Below, one piece after another: positions 24,526 through 33,700 of a DNA stretch of 64,000 nucleotides. Position 1 is the first letter of the stretch; each line of letters opens with the position of its first letter. Source of the stretch: UBA1765 sp045629945 (GTDB lineage: Bacteria > Fibrobacterota > Fibrobacteria > Fibrobacterales > Fibrobacteraceae); assembly GCA_045629945.1 (NCBI GenBank), contig JAZQSE010000029.1:1-64000 (forward strand). The letters run 5' to 3'. The notes beneath the pieces are model-generated. The model did no database searches. It saw only the letters and a list, made by a program, of their open reading frames with translations, and had not been told where the DNA came from. Made by a program: the position numbers and the translations under genes.

Positions 24526-25118
24526 CACAACAAGTTCCTTCCTTCAAAAGCTTTAAGCATAGTAATTTCATCAACAAATTCCAAATCGCTTCCCATTGGA
24601 ATTCCACGAGCAAGGCGAGTACATTTAACTGGTAAATCAGACATCAATCTGTCTATCAGAAGCATTGTACTTTCTGCTTCTGGACTTGAACCTAAAGCTA
24701 AAATAAGTTCTTCAATATTTTCCTCTTGAACTCTTTTAACTAATTCTGTTAAATGTAATTTTTCTGGGCCAATACCATCTAAGGGCGAAAGCACTCCACC
24801 TAAAACAAAATATAAACCCTGATAAATGCCAGAGCGTTCAAAAGGCAAAACATCTGAAGGCTTTTCAACAACACAGATACTTTTTGCCCCGATTCTTTCA
24901 CAACACACAGAGCATGTTTCTGTATCTGTATACAAATAGCATTTAGAACACGGCCTTACTTTTACTGATACTTCTTTTAATCTATCGGCAAAGCGTTCAA
25001 TATCTTGCTTTGGTTTTTGCAACAAATGATAAGCAAGACGTCGCGCTGTTTTTTTCCCGATTCCTGGAAGCGACGCAAATTCTTGAACTAATTGTTCTAA
25101 ACTAAAAGGTTCAAGCAT
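24525..25118 (-). CDS. recR: Recombination protein RecR
   Basis: 197 residues, standard length. Helix-hairpin-helix around LPGIGKKTA (17-25), a Cys4 zinc finger (C57, C60, C69, C72) and a C-terminal Toprim domain from about 80 with the GIPMGSDLEFVD block. Acts with RecO and RecF to load RecA at gaps. Its start overlaps the HDOD gene end by 8 bp. dnaX, its frequent neighbour, is not here. Confidence 0.95.
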   Translation of the reverse strand: MLEPFSLEQLVQEFASLPGIGKKTARRLAYHLLQKPKQDIERFADRLKEVSVKVRPCSKCYLYTDTETCSVCCERIGAKSICVVEKPSDVLPFERSGIYQGLYFVLGGVLSPLDGIGPEKLHLTELVKRVQEENIEELILALGSSPEAESTMLLIDRLMSDLPVKCTRLARGIPMGSDLEFVDEITMLKAFEGRNLL

Positions 25119-26343
25119 AAGCAGCCCATGTATAAGCGTTTTCTACACAAATTTTCAAAACAAACGACTTCAAAGAAAGTTGCGTTAAACTATCAGAAAT
25201 TTCTTCTTGACAATCTTTTTCCATAGCATCTGTTAAACGCAGTATCAAACCAAGTTGGCCACGATATTGCAAACCGTCTTTTATTGCGTCAGAAAGATTC
25301 AACTTAGAAATAAGAGAATCTAATGAAACATTAGAAAGTGCTTCTAAACGGCTCAAAACCCCAAGCAAAAAAGCATCGGCACAAAAATTTTCAGTTGCAT
25401 TCGGAATAAAGGCTGCTATGTTTTCCATAAACTTTGCTCTATGAGAAACATTTCTAAACAAAGCAGAATCTCTCGAATCCGAATCGGCTGAAGAACGCGA
25501 ATAAAGTAAAAGCAGCAACCATTCATGTAAACGACGAATTCCTATCCACTCAATGATTTCTTGAATAGAACGGTTTTCCACTTGCCGTAATACATTACCG
25601 GTAACAGCATAACGTAAAAGACTTTCTTTAATTTCCGGATAATTTTCTATTTCTTTACATAAAAGACCAAGCGTTGGTTCTTTGCGTAAAAGCCTGAGTA
25701 AAGAAAGTATCGCTTGAGTTTCTGCCGGAACAAAATTCCCAGTTAAAATTTCTGGCCTTGCAAAAAAGAATCCTTGAAAATAATCATAACCTTCATCTAA
25801 ACATTCCTGAAAAGTCGATTCAGTTTCAACTTTTTCTGCTAAAAGCGAAATTCCCAATTTTCTAAAATAAGAAACAGCCTCTTTTCTTTGTGGCAAAGTG
25901 TTATTAACAAGGTCAATTTTTATGTAAGACAAATAAGGAAAAATCGGACTGAAAAGACGGCAATTTTCTTCTGTATAAACAAAGTCATCTAAAGCTATTT
26001 CAAACCCTTTGTATTTTAAAGAAGCTATAGCAGCTACTATAGTATCATCGGGTATGACATCTTCTAAAATTTCTAAGACAAAATGCTTTGCATCAAGTAA
26101 ACTCGTTATGTTTCCTAAAAGCATTTCTCTATTGCAATTGATGAATCCCTTATGAGAACCAAGCAACGCTTGCAAGCCAATGCCATTCAATGCGTTTTCT
26201 AAAACATTCGCCGTTGCTGCTATTGCACTTCGGATAATAGCAGAATCTTTTTTAGGCGAATCGCGAAACAACAATTCAAACGCAAACAGTTTACCTGTTT
26301 TGTCTAATATAGGTTGTCTTGCTAAATAAACGCTAGAATCCAT
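25111..26343 (-). CDS. EAL-like/HDOD signalling protein (YuxH/CdgJ type)
   Basis: 410 residues. The N-terminus (YLARQPILDKTGKLFAFELL) matches the degenerate EAL domain of YuxH/CdgJ proteins, where EAL is replaced by FELL, so phosphodiesterase activity is unlikely. Residues ~200-400 form an HDOD domain (helical, with RLHEWLLLLLYSRS). Such proteins modulate motility, c-di-GMP output or stress responses, but the role here is unknown. It is 9 bp downstream of hisG and overlaps recR. Confidence 0.8.
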   Translation of the reverse strand: MDSSVYLARQPILDKTGKLFAFELLFRDSPKKDSAIIRSAIAATANVLENALNGIGLQALLGSHKGFINCNREMLLGNITSLLDAKHFVLEILEDVIPDDTIVAAIASLKYKGFEIALDDFVYTEENCRLFSPIFPYLSYIKIDLVNNTLPQRKEAVSYFRKLGISLLAEKVETESTFQECLDEGYDYFQGFFFARPEILTGNFVPAETQAILSLLRLLRKEPTLGLLCKEIENYPEIKESLLRYAVTGNVLRQVENRSIQEIIEWIGIRRLHEWLLLLLYSRSSADSDSRDSALFRNVSHRAKFMENIAAFIPNATENFCADAFLLGVLSRLEALSNVSLDSLISKLNLSDAIKDGLQYRGQLGLILRLTDAMEKDCQEEISDSLTQLSLKSFVLKICVENAYTWAAYA

Positions 26344-26352
26344 TTTTGTCTT

Positions 26353-27192
26353 TTAAATACGAGCTGATTTTATTGCAAACAATAAAATGCTACGGCAACC
26401 TATTTTCCATAATTGGTCCATAATGCCATTTGCTTCTTCTTGAGAAACCATTGCTTTTACTGCATACCAATCGCGACCATGTAATTTAGAGATAGTCGGA
26501 GCGTCTAAACCTGGAGTAAGTTCACAAGCTTTGGATAAAAGTTCCGAAGGTACATCGTATTCAATCATCATATAAGACTGAGCAACTAACTTACCTTCTA
26601 TACGGCGAACTAAAGTGTGAACTTCTTCAAGATCTTGTTTTTGTGGGTGACAGAAAAGGGCCGCGTTACTGCGGAAAAGCGGTTCACCTAAAATACGTAA
26701 CCCAGCTTGTTTTAAAGTCGTTCCTGTTTCAACAACATCAACAACAGCATCTGCGACACCAAGACTGACGGAAATTTCAACAGCACCTTCTAAAACAACC
26801 GTATCCATTTCCTTTTGGTAAAAAGTATTTACGATATTTGGAAAACTTGTTGCAATTGTAGCTGTTTTTAAATCTTCTAATGTTTGTACCGGACTATTTT
26901 CTGGAACAGCAGCACACATTTTAGAAGCACCGAATGGCAAATCCAAAACTTTAACAGCCGGGCTTTTGGCTTCGGCATTAAAATCCATTCCTGTAATGCC
27001 TGCATCAATAATTCCACGACCGACATACATCGGGATATCACTTGGGCGCAAAAAGAAAAACTCTATTCCATTTTTTGAATCTATTTGTGTCAGAGTTTTG
27101 TATGGCTTAGATGCTTTATAACCACAAGCTTTCAACAATTCTTGAGTGGGTTCAAAAAGCATGCCCTTATTTGGTAAAGCAACTTTAATCAT
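26353..27192 (-). CDS. hisG: ATP phosphoribosyltransferase, long form
   Basis: 279 residues. First step of histidine synthesis (ATP + PRPP to PR-ATP). The N-terminal catalytic domain has IKVALPNKGML and the PRPP-binding block VVDVVETGTTLK; the C-terminal ~75 residues (SYMMIEYDVP onward) are the ACT-like regulatory domain of the long form, so HisZ is not needed. It overlaps hisE by 4 bp. Other his genes are not in the window. Confidence 0.95.
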   Translation of the reverse strand: MIKVALPNKGMLFEPTQELLKACGYKASKPYKTLTQIDSKNGIEFFFLRPSDIPMYVGRGIIDAGITGMDFNAEAKSPAVKVLDLPFGASKMCAAVPENSPVQTLEDLKTATIATSFPNIVNTFYQKEMDTVVLEGAVEISVSLGVADAVVDVVETGTTLKQAGLRILGEPLFRSNAALFCHPQKQDLEEVHTLVRRIEGKLVAQSYMMIEYDVPSELLSKACELTPGLDAPTISKLHGRDWYAVKAMVSQEEANGIMDQLWKIGCRSILLFAIKSARI

Positions 27193-27449
27193 AATTTTTT
27201 ATAAACCTCTTCAAGTGTAAGACCTCTTTCTGCCATCATCACTGCTACATAATAAAGCACTTGTGAAAGTTCTAATGCTTGGTCATCACGAGATTCAAAC
27301 CGAGCTGCCATCCATGATTCAGCAGCTTCTTCAACGAGTTTTTTCCCTATCGCATGAGCCCCTTTACGAAAAAGTTCGGTTGTTCCCTTTCCTTCGGGCA
27401 TTTCTTGCTTGCGTTTACAGGCAAGTTCATACATTTCTTCAAAAGTCAT
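27189..27449 (-). CDS. hisE: Phosphoribosyl-ATP pyrophosphohydrolase
   Basis: 86 residues, a stand-alone HisE not fused to HisI. All-alpha MazG-like fold with the conserved KLVEEAAE metal-binding helix and the YYVAVMMAERGLTLEEVYKKL C-terminal pattern (here to residue 86). Hydrolyses PR-ATP to PR-AMP, the second step of histidine synthesis, directly after HisG. Start ATG 27449. Confidence 0.92.
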   Translation of the reverse strand: MTFEEMYELACKRKQEMPEGKGTTELFRKGAHAIGKKLVEEAAESWMAARFESRDDQALELSQVLYYVAVMMAERGLTLEEVYKKL

Positions 27450-27529
27450 ATAAACCTCTTTTCACCTTTAAAAGTTCTACACAACAAAGGCATTTCATGG
27501 ATTTAAAAAGAAAAATAGAAATTTTGAAA

Positions 27530-28207
27530 CTACTTGTGTTCTACCATTACACAGAAAAGTTCCTGCCCGGCCTTTGCATACTTTTCTTCAAATGCCGTTT
27601 CTGGGATTTCAGACTGAAAAATGTGCTTTGATACCGAAAGAGGCATTTTTAACATATCGCCTGCTAAAACAGAAGCCATTGCAAATTCTTCTGCATAAAT
27701 TTCCCAATTAGTCCGCAATTCAGTTTTAGGAGCGAGTTTCAAAAGAGTCGGAAAAATCGGATGAAAATGGAACCGCCGCGTAGCTTCTGACGCTTTAGGC
27801 CAAGGGTTTGGGTAATAAAGAGCGTGAAATTTTATTTCCCATTTATTTTCAAGAACTAAACGCCAAAAATCCAAAAGTTCTGCCCGGACCCACATCAGAT
27901 TTTCACAAGCTTTTCCAGAACGAGAAAGGCGTACTTCTGATTTATCAATGCCAATAACCGTACATTCAGGAAATTTTTGGGCTAAAACTTGTGTACTTCG
28001 CCCTGTTCCACAACCTGAATCCAAGACAATCGGACAAGCCCGTTTTTTGACAAATGTTTCCACTTCTAAAAAAGCTTTTCTTGTATGTTCAGCAATTGGG
28101 CGCAAATATTGCGTATTTACATAACGCATTACCCATTCTGTTAAATTTTCATGGGGACCATCTTGATTAGAAAAAACTTTTTTGACTGCATTTTTATCCA
28201 TTCTCAT
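27530..28207 (-). CDS. trmB: tRNA (guanine46-N7)-methyltransferase TrmB
   Basis: 225 residues with a Rossmann-fold SAM site (VLDSGCGTGRS, 61-71; the Asp at the end of strand 2 in IGIDKSEVR) and the family blocks YYPNPWPK and TELRTNWEIYAEEF. Somewhat diverged: the usual FPDPWPK reads YPNPWPK. Makes m7G46 in tRNA. 80 bp separate it from hisE, so it may have its own promoter. Confidence 0.85.
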   Translation of the reverse strand: MRMDKNAVKKVFSNQDGPHENLTEWVMRYVNTQYLRPIAEHTRKAFLEVETFVKKRACPIVLDSGCGTGRSTQVLAQKFPECTVIGIDKSEVRLSRSGKACENLMWVRAELLDFWRLVLENKWEIKFHALYYPNPWPKASEATRRFHFHPIFPTLLKLAPKTELRTNWEIYAEEFAMASVLAGDMLKMPLSVSKHIFQSEIPETAFEEKYAKAGQELFCVMVEHK

Positions 28208-28400
28208 AACTTAGAAACATTAAAAAAACTCGCCAATAAAATTTTCAAAATCAATAAAACAAAAAAGACATTTAAAAAAGAACTAAATCTCAACACTGTA
28301 TACCAAAGAATACAAAAAAATCTTAAAATTTTTCCTTTCTTCCAAATATGATTATACATTCTTACACAAAGGGATTCCTTTATCTTTCTTAAGAGGATTT

Positions 28401-30107
28401 ATGAAAAAAATTATTCTTTTACCCCTTGCGGCTTCTATAGCCTCTTTTGCCGCTATGCCTGCAATAAACCAACTAGGATTTGCTCCAAAAGCTGAAAAAC
28501 AGGTTGTGATTCCTGGAAACGACGCAAGCCCTTTGGAAGTGATTGATTTAAAAACAGGAAAATCTGTTTTAAAAGTCAAAGCGCCTTATGTTGGCGAATG
28601 GGATGCTAGTGGGGAAGAAACACAAGTTTTTGATTTTTCAAGTCTTAAAAAACCAGGAACCTATCGTTTACGCCGTTCCAATGAATTTTTAGGGACTCCT
28701 TTTGAAATCCAAGAATCGCCTTATGTCGATTTAACCAAAGGTGCTTTAAAATGGTTTTATTACCAACGTGCAGGCTTAAATCTTGAAGCTAAATACGCTG
28801 GCAAATGGGCAAGAGCAAAAGGTCATCCAGACAATAAAGCCAAAGTCTATGGCGAAAAAAGAACTATAGATAGTCCTAAAGGTTGGTATGACGCTGGTGA
28901 TTATGGCAAATACATTGTCAATTCCGGTATTACCGTATTTACATTACTTGAACTCTACGAACATTTCCCAAAAACTTTTGATTCTCTTTCATGGAACATT
29001 CCGATAGAACATTCAAAATACCCAGACCTTTTAGAAGAAGTCCGCTGGAATTTAGATTGGATGCTTACTATGCAAGATAAAGATGGCGGCGTATTCCACA
29101 AACTCACATCACTTAAATTCTGCGGTTCCATTATGCCAGAACAAGATCTCGCGGAACGTTTTGCTATCGGGAAAAATACCGTTGCTACTTTAGACTTTGC
29201 AGCAGTTATGGCACAAGCCGCTTATGTTTATAAAAATATTGACGCAGCTTATGCAAAAAAAATGCTGAGTGCAGCAGAAAAAGCTTATGCTTGGGCTAAA
29301 GCCAATCCTAAAATCATTTATGAACAACCAAGTGATGTAGAAACAGGCTCTTACGTTCACAAGTCTGAAGATGCTTTAGATGAATTCCGTTTTGCCGCAG
29401 CAGAACTCTATCGAGCAACTAGTAAAAAAGAATATCTTGACGAACTAAAACAGAACCCATTTAATCCGAACGGACCTTGGTGGGGTGACGTTAATTTTCT
29501 TGGCATTTACCGCATTGCTTTAGACAAAAAAACTTTTGGAGATTCTCTTTCTGATGCCGCACAAAAAATCCTTTTAAACGAAGCTGATAACTTAACCAGA
29601 GAAGGCGATACTTCAGCTTACAGATTGCCAATGCACCCATGGAACTGGAACTGGGGTTCTAATAGTGCTGTAGCCAATAATGGTATTATTTTGTTACATG
29701 CTTACTATTTAACGGGCAAACGTGATTATTTGGACGGAGCACAACAAACATTGGATTATTTGCTTGGGAAAAATCCTTTCCAACTTTCTTATGTAACTGG
29801 CTTTGGCGCTCGTAGCTCTAAAAATCCACACCATCGTCCAAGTGAAGCTGATTATGTTGACGATCCTGTGCCAGGCATGCTTGTAGGTGGCCCTCATTTA
29901 GGTAAACAAGATATTGGCCCAGAAAATTGGAAATGTGATGATTACGCTCAGGCAAACAAACCCGCTTTAGCTTACACTGATAATCGTTGCAGTTATGCAA
30001 CAAACGAAGTGGCTATTAACTGGAATGCGCCGCTTGCTTATTTAGCTGGTGCTCTACATTCTATTTATAATGGTTATGGCTACTTAAATGGAAAAGGCTT
30101 GAAATAA
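28401..30107 (+). CDS. Secreted GH9 endoglucanase
   Basis: 568 residues. Signal peptide 1-18; an N-terminal Ig-like (CelD_N) domain (about 20-105, beginning AINQLGFAPKAEKQVV); then the (alpha/alpha)6 GH9 catalytic domain. Catalytic Asp164 and Asp167 lie in WYDAGDYGKY and the acid Glu536 in NEVAINWNAPL; the active-site His is in the KNPHHRPS block. Hydrolyses beta-1,4-glucan. No CBM or T9SS tail is visible, so it may be periplasmic or secreted by another route. AAGAGG precedes the ATG. It has its own terminator and stands alone. Confidence 0.93.
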   Translation: MKKIILLPLAASIASFAAMPAINQLGFAPKAEKQVVIPGNDASPLEVIDLKTGKSVLKVKAPYVGEWDASGEETQVFDFSSLKKPGTYRLRRSNEFLGTPFEIQESPYVDLTKGALKWFYYQRAGLNLEAKYAGKWARAKGHPDNKAKVYGEKRTIDSPKGWYDAGDYGKYIVNSGITVFTLLELYEHFPKTFDSLSWNIPIEHSKYPDLLEEVRWNLDWMLTMQDKDGGVFHKLTSLKFCGSIMPEQDLAERFAIGKNTVATLDFAAVMAQAAYVYKNIDAAYAKKMLSAAEKAYAWAKANPKIIYEQPSDVETGSYVHKSEDALDEFRFAAAELYRATSKKEYLDELKQNPFNPNGPWWGDVNFLGIYRIALDKKTFGDSLSDAAQKILLNEADNLTREGDTSAYRLPMHPWNWNWGSNSAVANNGIILLHAYYLTGKRDYLDGAQQTLDYLLGKNPFQLSYVTGFGARSSKNPHHRPSEADYVDDPVPGMLVGGPHLGKQDIGPENWKCDDYAQANKPALAYTDNRCSYATNEVAINWNAPLAYLAGALHSIYNGYGYLNGKGLK

Positions 30108-30143
30108 TAAGCTTTTCCTTGCTACAATTCTAATTTTTACGAG

Positions 30144-30180
30144 AAGTCCCGAAAGTTGTGAACAACTTTCGGGACTTTTC
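30144..30180 (+). terminator. Strong terminator after the GH9 gene
   Basis: A 13-bp perfect stem (GTCCCGAAAGTTG / CAACTTTCGGGAC) with a 4-nt loop, flanked by AA and TTTT. Confidence 0.9.
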
Positions 30181-30230
30181 TACACCCCAAAACTATGCAA
30201 AAACTTCCTTCGAAAAAACTATGCAAAAAA

Positions 30231-30260
30231 AAAGAATCCATGATTTATGGATTCTTTTTT
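30231..30260. terminator. Bidirectional terminator between convergent genes
   Basis: AAAGAATCCAT (30231-30241) pairs with ATGGATTCTTT (30247-30257), with A-runs before and T-runs after, so it works for the lipoprotein gene on the minus strand and backs up the GH9 terminator. Confidence 0.85.
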
Positions 30261-30272
30261 CTTTTAAAATTT

Positions 30273-31805
30273 TTATTTCAAGTCATCGCGCGAAACACCA
30301 TAAAGGACTATGTCATCCACCCAAAGATCTGCTCCACTATAACCAAAAATGGCAATATTAGAAACAGAATCGCGGACATCTTCCCAACCGGTATTTTGCC
30401 CCGCTGTATCTGATGGTGGTAAGAAATCTTCTTTAGTGAAAACATAACGTTTCCATTCCATCGTCAAATCAGCTTTAGTCCAGGCTTTACCTTCTTTTTC
30501 AACGTCTAATTTTTCTAAAGCAAAAGAAAGAGTTCCATTACCTTTCGCCCAAACAGCAACAGAATCAAATGCAGCAAAATTACAATACCCATTTAAAGGA
30601 GCGCCAATCAAAACCCACGCATCTTCTGCCGAAGAATAACTGAATCGGAATGCAGAACCACCTCTTGGAAGGTCTGCTGAATCAATTGATGTGTACATAT
30701 TGGCATTTTCTGAAGAAACCACATACCATTCTCTAGATTCTAAAGGTTCTGGGAAACCAACATCCATATTACCAGATTCAAATCCACCAAAAGAAACAGA
30801 ACTCAATTTTAAACGAACTGAATCAGGAATGCCTTCCCATATATCAGAAACAACATTCCCTTCTCCTTGCAAAATCTCTAGAGTATCTTTTTCAACAACT
30901 GCTGCCGGAACTCTCACCTGGAAAATTCCTACCGAAGAAGACTTATCAAAATGAACAACATGGTATGGTAAAAGAGTTTCAGCATTTGACAAACGTAATG
31001 CAAAATCAGAAGCATCAGTTGCTATTTTTGAAAAATCAAATACAGATTCATCTAAACGTAAAGTAACCACCGTAGAATCATACAAAGGTTTCATCCAAGA
31101 AGAAACAAGGTTTGCAACCGGCACAGAATACAAAACAGAATTTTCTTTAACTTCTGGAATTGTATCTGTTGGGATAGAATCATTTTCTGGAATAGAATCT
31201 TTTGTCGGTTCTTTATATTTGCCTAAAAGCCCTACTTTATTCACTTTTTTAGAACGAACGGCAACAGAAAGAGTCGCTAGTGTATCGCCTGGAATAATAG
31301 CTAATATTTGAATATCCCCGACAGGCAATGAATCTAACTGGAAGTAACCATCTTCATCGGTTTTAGCTAAATAGTCAAGACCTTTTAATTGGACCCAACC
31401 ATGTTTTACATTTTCTGGCAATGCTAATTGTCCTGAAATTCCACCCACAGGAACAAGCGTCAAAGAATCTAATATATCTTCAGCATTCATTTTTACAAAA
31501 CCACGGAGATTTTTATAAATGCCTTCTACTATATAAGAGCCTTCTGGCAATTCTTCAAGTTCTGTTTTTCCAAAAGAATCAGATTGCAAGTCCAAACAAT
31601 TTTCACATTCTTCTGAAAGAGTATCCACTACAAAAGATTCAGGACGAATTCTAAACAAAGCATTGGACAAAGCATTGCCTTCAGCATCAACGGCTACTAA
31701 AGCAACCGTATTCTCTGTTTCTACACTATTGCCGCTAACGCTATTCTTGTCGCAAGCACAGAATAGAAAGAGTAAGCCAAACAATACCAACACCCAACGA
31801 TTCAT
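30273..31805 (-). CDS. Multidomain lipoprotein with DUF2341-like and carbohydrate-binding-like domains
   Basis: 510 residues from ATG 31805 (AGGAAA upstream; the longer frame to 31883 lies in the neighbouring gene). Lipobox LFCAC with Cys18. Two carboxypeptidase-regulatory-like beta domains (about 40-200), a Pro/Ile/Asp linker, a DUF2341-like domain (about 240-340; LLPYHVVHFDKSS) and a C-terminal jelly roll (about 360-510; VAVWAKGNGTLSFALE, DLWVDDIVLYG) resembling CBM11/CIA30. Likely a surface lipoprotein that binds glycans. 2 bp downstream of the TIGR02147 gene, a pairing repeated in Fibrobacter genomes as I recall. Confidence 0.75.
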   Translation of the reverse strand: MNRWVLVLFGLLFLFCACDKNSVSGNSVETENTVALVAVDAEGNALSNALFRIRPESFVVDTLSEECENCLDLQSDSFGKTELEELPEGSYIVEGIYKNLRGFVKMNAEDILDSLTLVPVGGISGQLALPENVKHGWVQLKGLDYLAKTDEDGYFQLDSLPVGDIQILAIIPGDTLATLSVAVRSKKVNKVGLLGKYKEPTKDSIPENDSIPTDTIPEVKENSVLYSVPVANLVSSWMKPLYDSTVVTLRLDESVFDFSKIATDASDFALRLSNAETLLPYHVVHFDKSSSVGIFQVRVPAAVVEKDTLEILQGEGNVVSDIWEGIPDSVRLKLSSVSFGGFESGNMDVGFPEPLESREWYVVSSENANMYTSIDSADLPRGGSAFRFSYSSAEDAWVLIGAPLNGYCNFAAFDSVAVWAKGNGTLSFALEKLDVEKEGKAWTKADLTMEWKRYVFTKEDFLPPSDTAGQNTGWEDVRDSVSNIAIFGYSGADLWVDDIVLYGVSRDDLK

Positions 31806-31806
31806 C

Positions 31807-32628
31807 TTATTTCCTAATTTCTGTAACTGGGAAAAACGCCATAGAAAGTTCCATAATCCTATCTGGGGCAACCGATTCATCAACTCTTTTTTGAATAAGC
31901 CTACGCATTTCTCTTAGCATATCACGGATATCATCAAAAGCTGCTGCATCAACTGCCATAGTTAATGTAGAAATATCTCGTTTGTCAACAGGGCATTCAT
32001 CTATCGCTTTTGCGGCTAATTGCAGTATTTCTTGCTGGTATCTACGGACAGCTTGTATTTTTTCTGGTCCACCAACTGTCAAATGAGCATCGGCTATTTT
32101 CAATTTTCCAGAAGCAAGGCGTTTGACTAACCCTAAATCCTTTAACAATTGTAAGGCTTCTGTCGCTTGCGCTTCTGTAATTTTAGGACGAATATATTCT
32201 GCAATGCGTTTTGGATTGGCATCTCCACCTGAAATTTCTAAATAAGCACGGACAGCAGGAATCCACCATTCTCCAAAAAAACGTAATTCTGATTGTGTAA
32301 TTTCTTTTCTAGCCACATCCCTCAAAGCAAGGGCTTTTTCCATTAATTCCTGGCTTTCTTTTGAATTTTTTGATTTAGCAGCCGCAACGAGCAAATCAAA
32401 ATATTCGGCTGCACGACCAGTCAAACCTAAAAGTTCACGGGCTGCAGGTATAGAACGAGAAGGTAATTGTTGGCGTTTTTGCAAAACACGATATAAATAA
32501 CTGCTATCAACGCCTAACTTTTCTCCCATCATACGATAGGAATAAATAGAGAGTTCCTCTTTACGACGTTCGTAGTAACTCTTAAGCAAATCCCGATAAT
32601 CTGAAACATTCCAAAAATTAAGCATCAT
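31807..32628 (-). CDS. TIGR02147-family (Fibrobacter-type) regulator-like protein
   Basis: 273 residues. The opening FWNVSDYRDLLKSYYERRK, an HTH-like segment (YRMMGEKLGVDSSYLYRVLQ) and a C-terminal block ending SMAFFPVTEIRK are hallmarks of TIGR02147, a paralogous family described from Fibrobacter succinogenes. A winged-helix-like middle (about 140-190) suggests DNA binding. It probably regulates the lipoprotein gene it is coupled to. Start ATG 32628, with a second ATG right after. Confidence 0.88.
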   Translation of the reverse strand: MMLNFWNVSDYRDLLKSYYERRKEELSIYSYRMMGEKLGVDSSYLYRVLQKRQQLPSRSIPAARELLGLTGRAAEYFDLLVAAAKSKNSKESQELMEKALALRDVARKEITQSELRFFGEWWIPAVRAYLEISGGDANPKRIAEYIRPKITEAQATEALQLLKDLGLVKRLASGKLKIADAHLTVGGPEKIQAVRRYQQEILQLAAKAIDECPVDKRDISTLTMAVDAAAFDDIRDMLREMRRLIQKRVDESVAPDRIMELSMAFFPVTEIRK

Positions 32629-32790
32629 GACAAAGATAGCCTTTTGTATTTATATCGGCTACTTTTTTCTTTATTGGGGGTATGGATTTTTTATCCATAA
32701 AAAAATCATAATCACCTCTACCTTTTCTTCTGGGAGTATCTACATTTAGAGTACTACAATACAAAACCCAATATCCAAACAAACACCAAA

Positions 32791-32820
32791 AAACGCCTTC
32801 CTTCGGGAAGGCGTTTTTTT
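32791..32820. terminator. Strong bidirectional terminator downstream of pyrF
   Basis: CGCCTTCC (32794-32801), TTCG loop, GGAAGGCG (32806-32813), with A- and T-runs at both ends. It ends the ispA-dxs-SpoU-pyrF operon on the minus strand. The remaining gap up to the TIGR02147 start (32629-32790) holds only AT-rich sequence. Confidence 0.92.
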
Positions 32821-32832
32821 ATTGTATAAAAT

Positions 32833-33699
32833 TTATCGGATAGAATCTGCTAAACGTTCAAGAGCATCTACACAAAGAGAAGCATAACATTCTGGTTCAT
32901 TCGTAGCTTGCCAAGCAAAATTGAGCCCACTAGAACTATTCAATACATGGAAGTTTCTTTTACCACCACCATTACGAATAGCACGCAAAACAGAAACGGC
33001 GTCTCCGCCTTGTCCACCAGGGACTCCAGGAATAGAAACACCAGGAATTAAAAATGGAATTTCATGACCGCGTTCTACAAAGAACCTTGTAATGTTTTCC
33101 ATTTCTTCTAAATTTGTAGCACCAACAACAGCGCCTAAATTTCCATTATCCCATTCTACTAACTTTTCTCCTACTGCATAAAAAGCTTTATTCTTTTCTG
33201 CAACAGGCAAATCTTGAAAATCCATAGCGCCTTTATTGCTTGTGCGCAACAAAACATAAACGCCACCAGAAGCTTCATGATTCAAGAATGGTCCAACAGA
33301 ATCAGTTCCCATCCAAGGACTGACTGTAATAGCATCAGCACCAAAAACCTTAAATCCAGCATTTGCATAAGCAGCACTTGATTTTCCTATATCACCACGT
33401 TTTGCATCTAAAATAACAGGAATCTTTTCTTTTTGGTAAATAGCTATTAATTCTTGCAAAACTTGTAATGCTTGAATACTAATACATTCATAATAGGCAC
33501 TATTAGGCTTTACAACTGCCGGGAATACATTACGACGAACACATTCTTCTAAAATATCTAAATAGAATCGCTTAATTGATTCTTCCGGAGTATCACCAGG
33601 GGCTGGAATCAATTTTAAAACAGGGTCCATACCAAGGCAAACCGGATTCTCCACACTTGCGATTCTATTTTCTAACAAGGTTGAAAAATTTTCAGCCAT
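32833..33699 (-). CDS. pyrF: Orotidine 5'-phosphate decarboxylase (subfamily 2)
   Basis: 288 residues, longer than the E. coli type and matching the subfamily-2 enzymes. The active-site block DAKRGDIGKS (98-107) and KPNSAYYE are present; GVSIPGVPGGQGGD forms the phosphate-binding region. Makes UMP from OMP. It lies 1 bp downstream of the SpoU methyltransferase gene. Confidence 0.94.
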   Translation of the reverse strand: MAENFSTLLENRIASVENPVCLGMDPVLKLIPAPGDTPEESIKRFYLDILEECVRRNVFPAVVKPNSAYYECISIQALQVLQELIAIYQKEKIPVILDAKRGDIGKSSAAYANAGFKVFGADAITVSPWMGTDSVGPFLNHEASGGVYVLLRTSNKGAMDFQDLPVAEKNKAFYAVGEKLVEWDNGNLGAVVGATNLEEMENITRFFVERGHEIPFLIPGVSIPGVPGGQGGDAVSVLRAIRNGGGKRNFHVLNSSSGLNFAWQATNEPECYASLCVDALERLADSIR

Positions 33700-33700
33700 T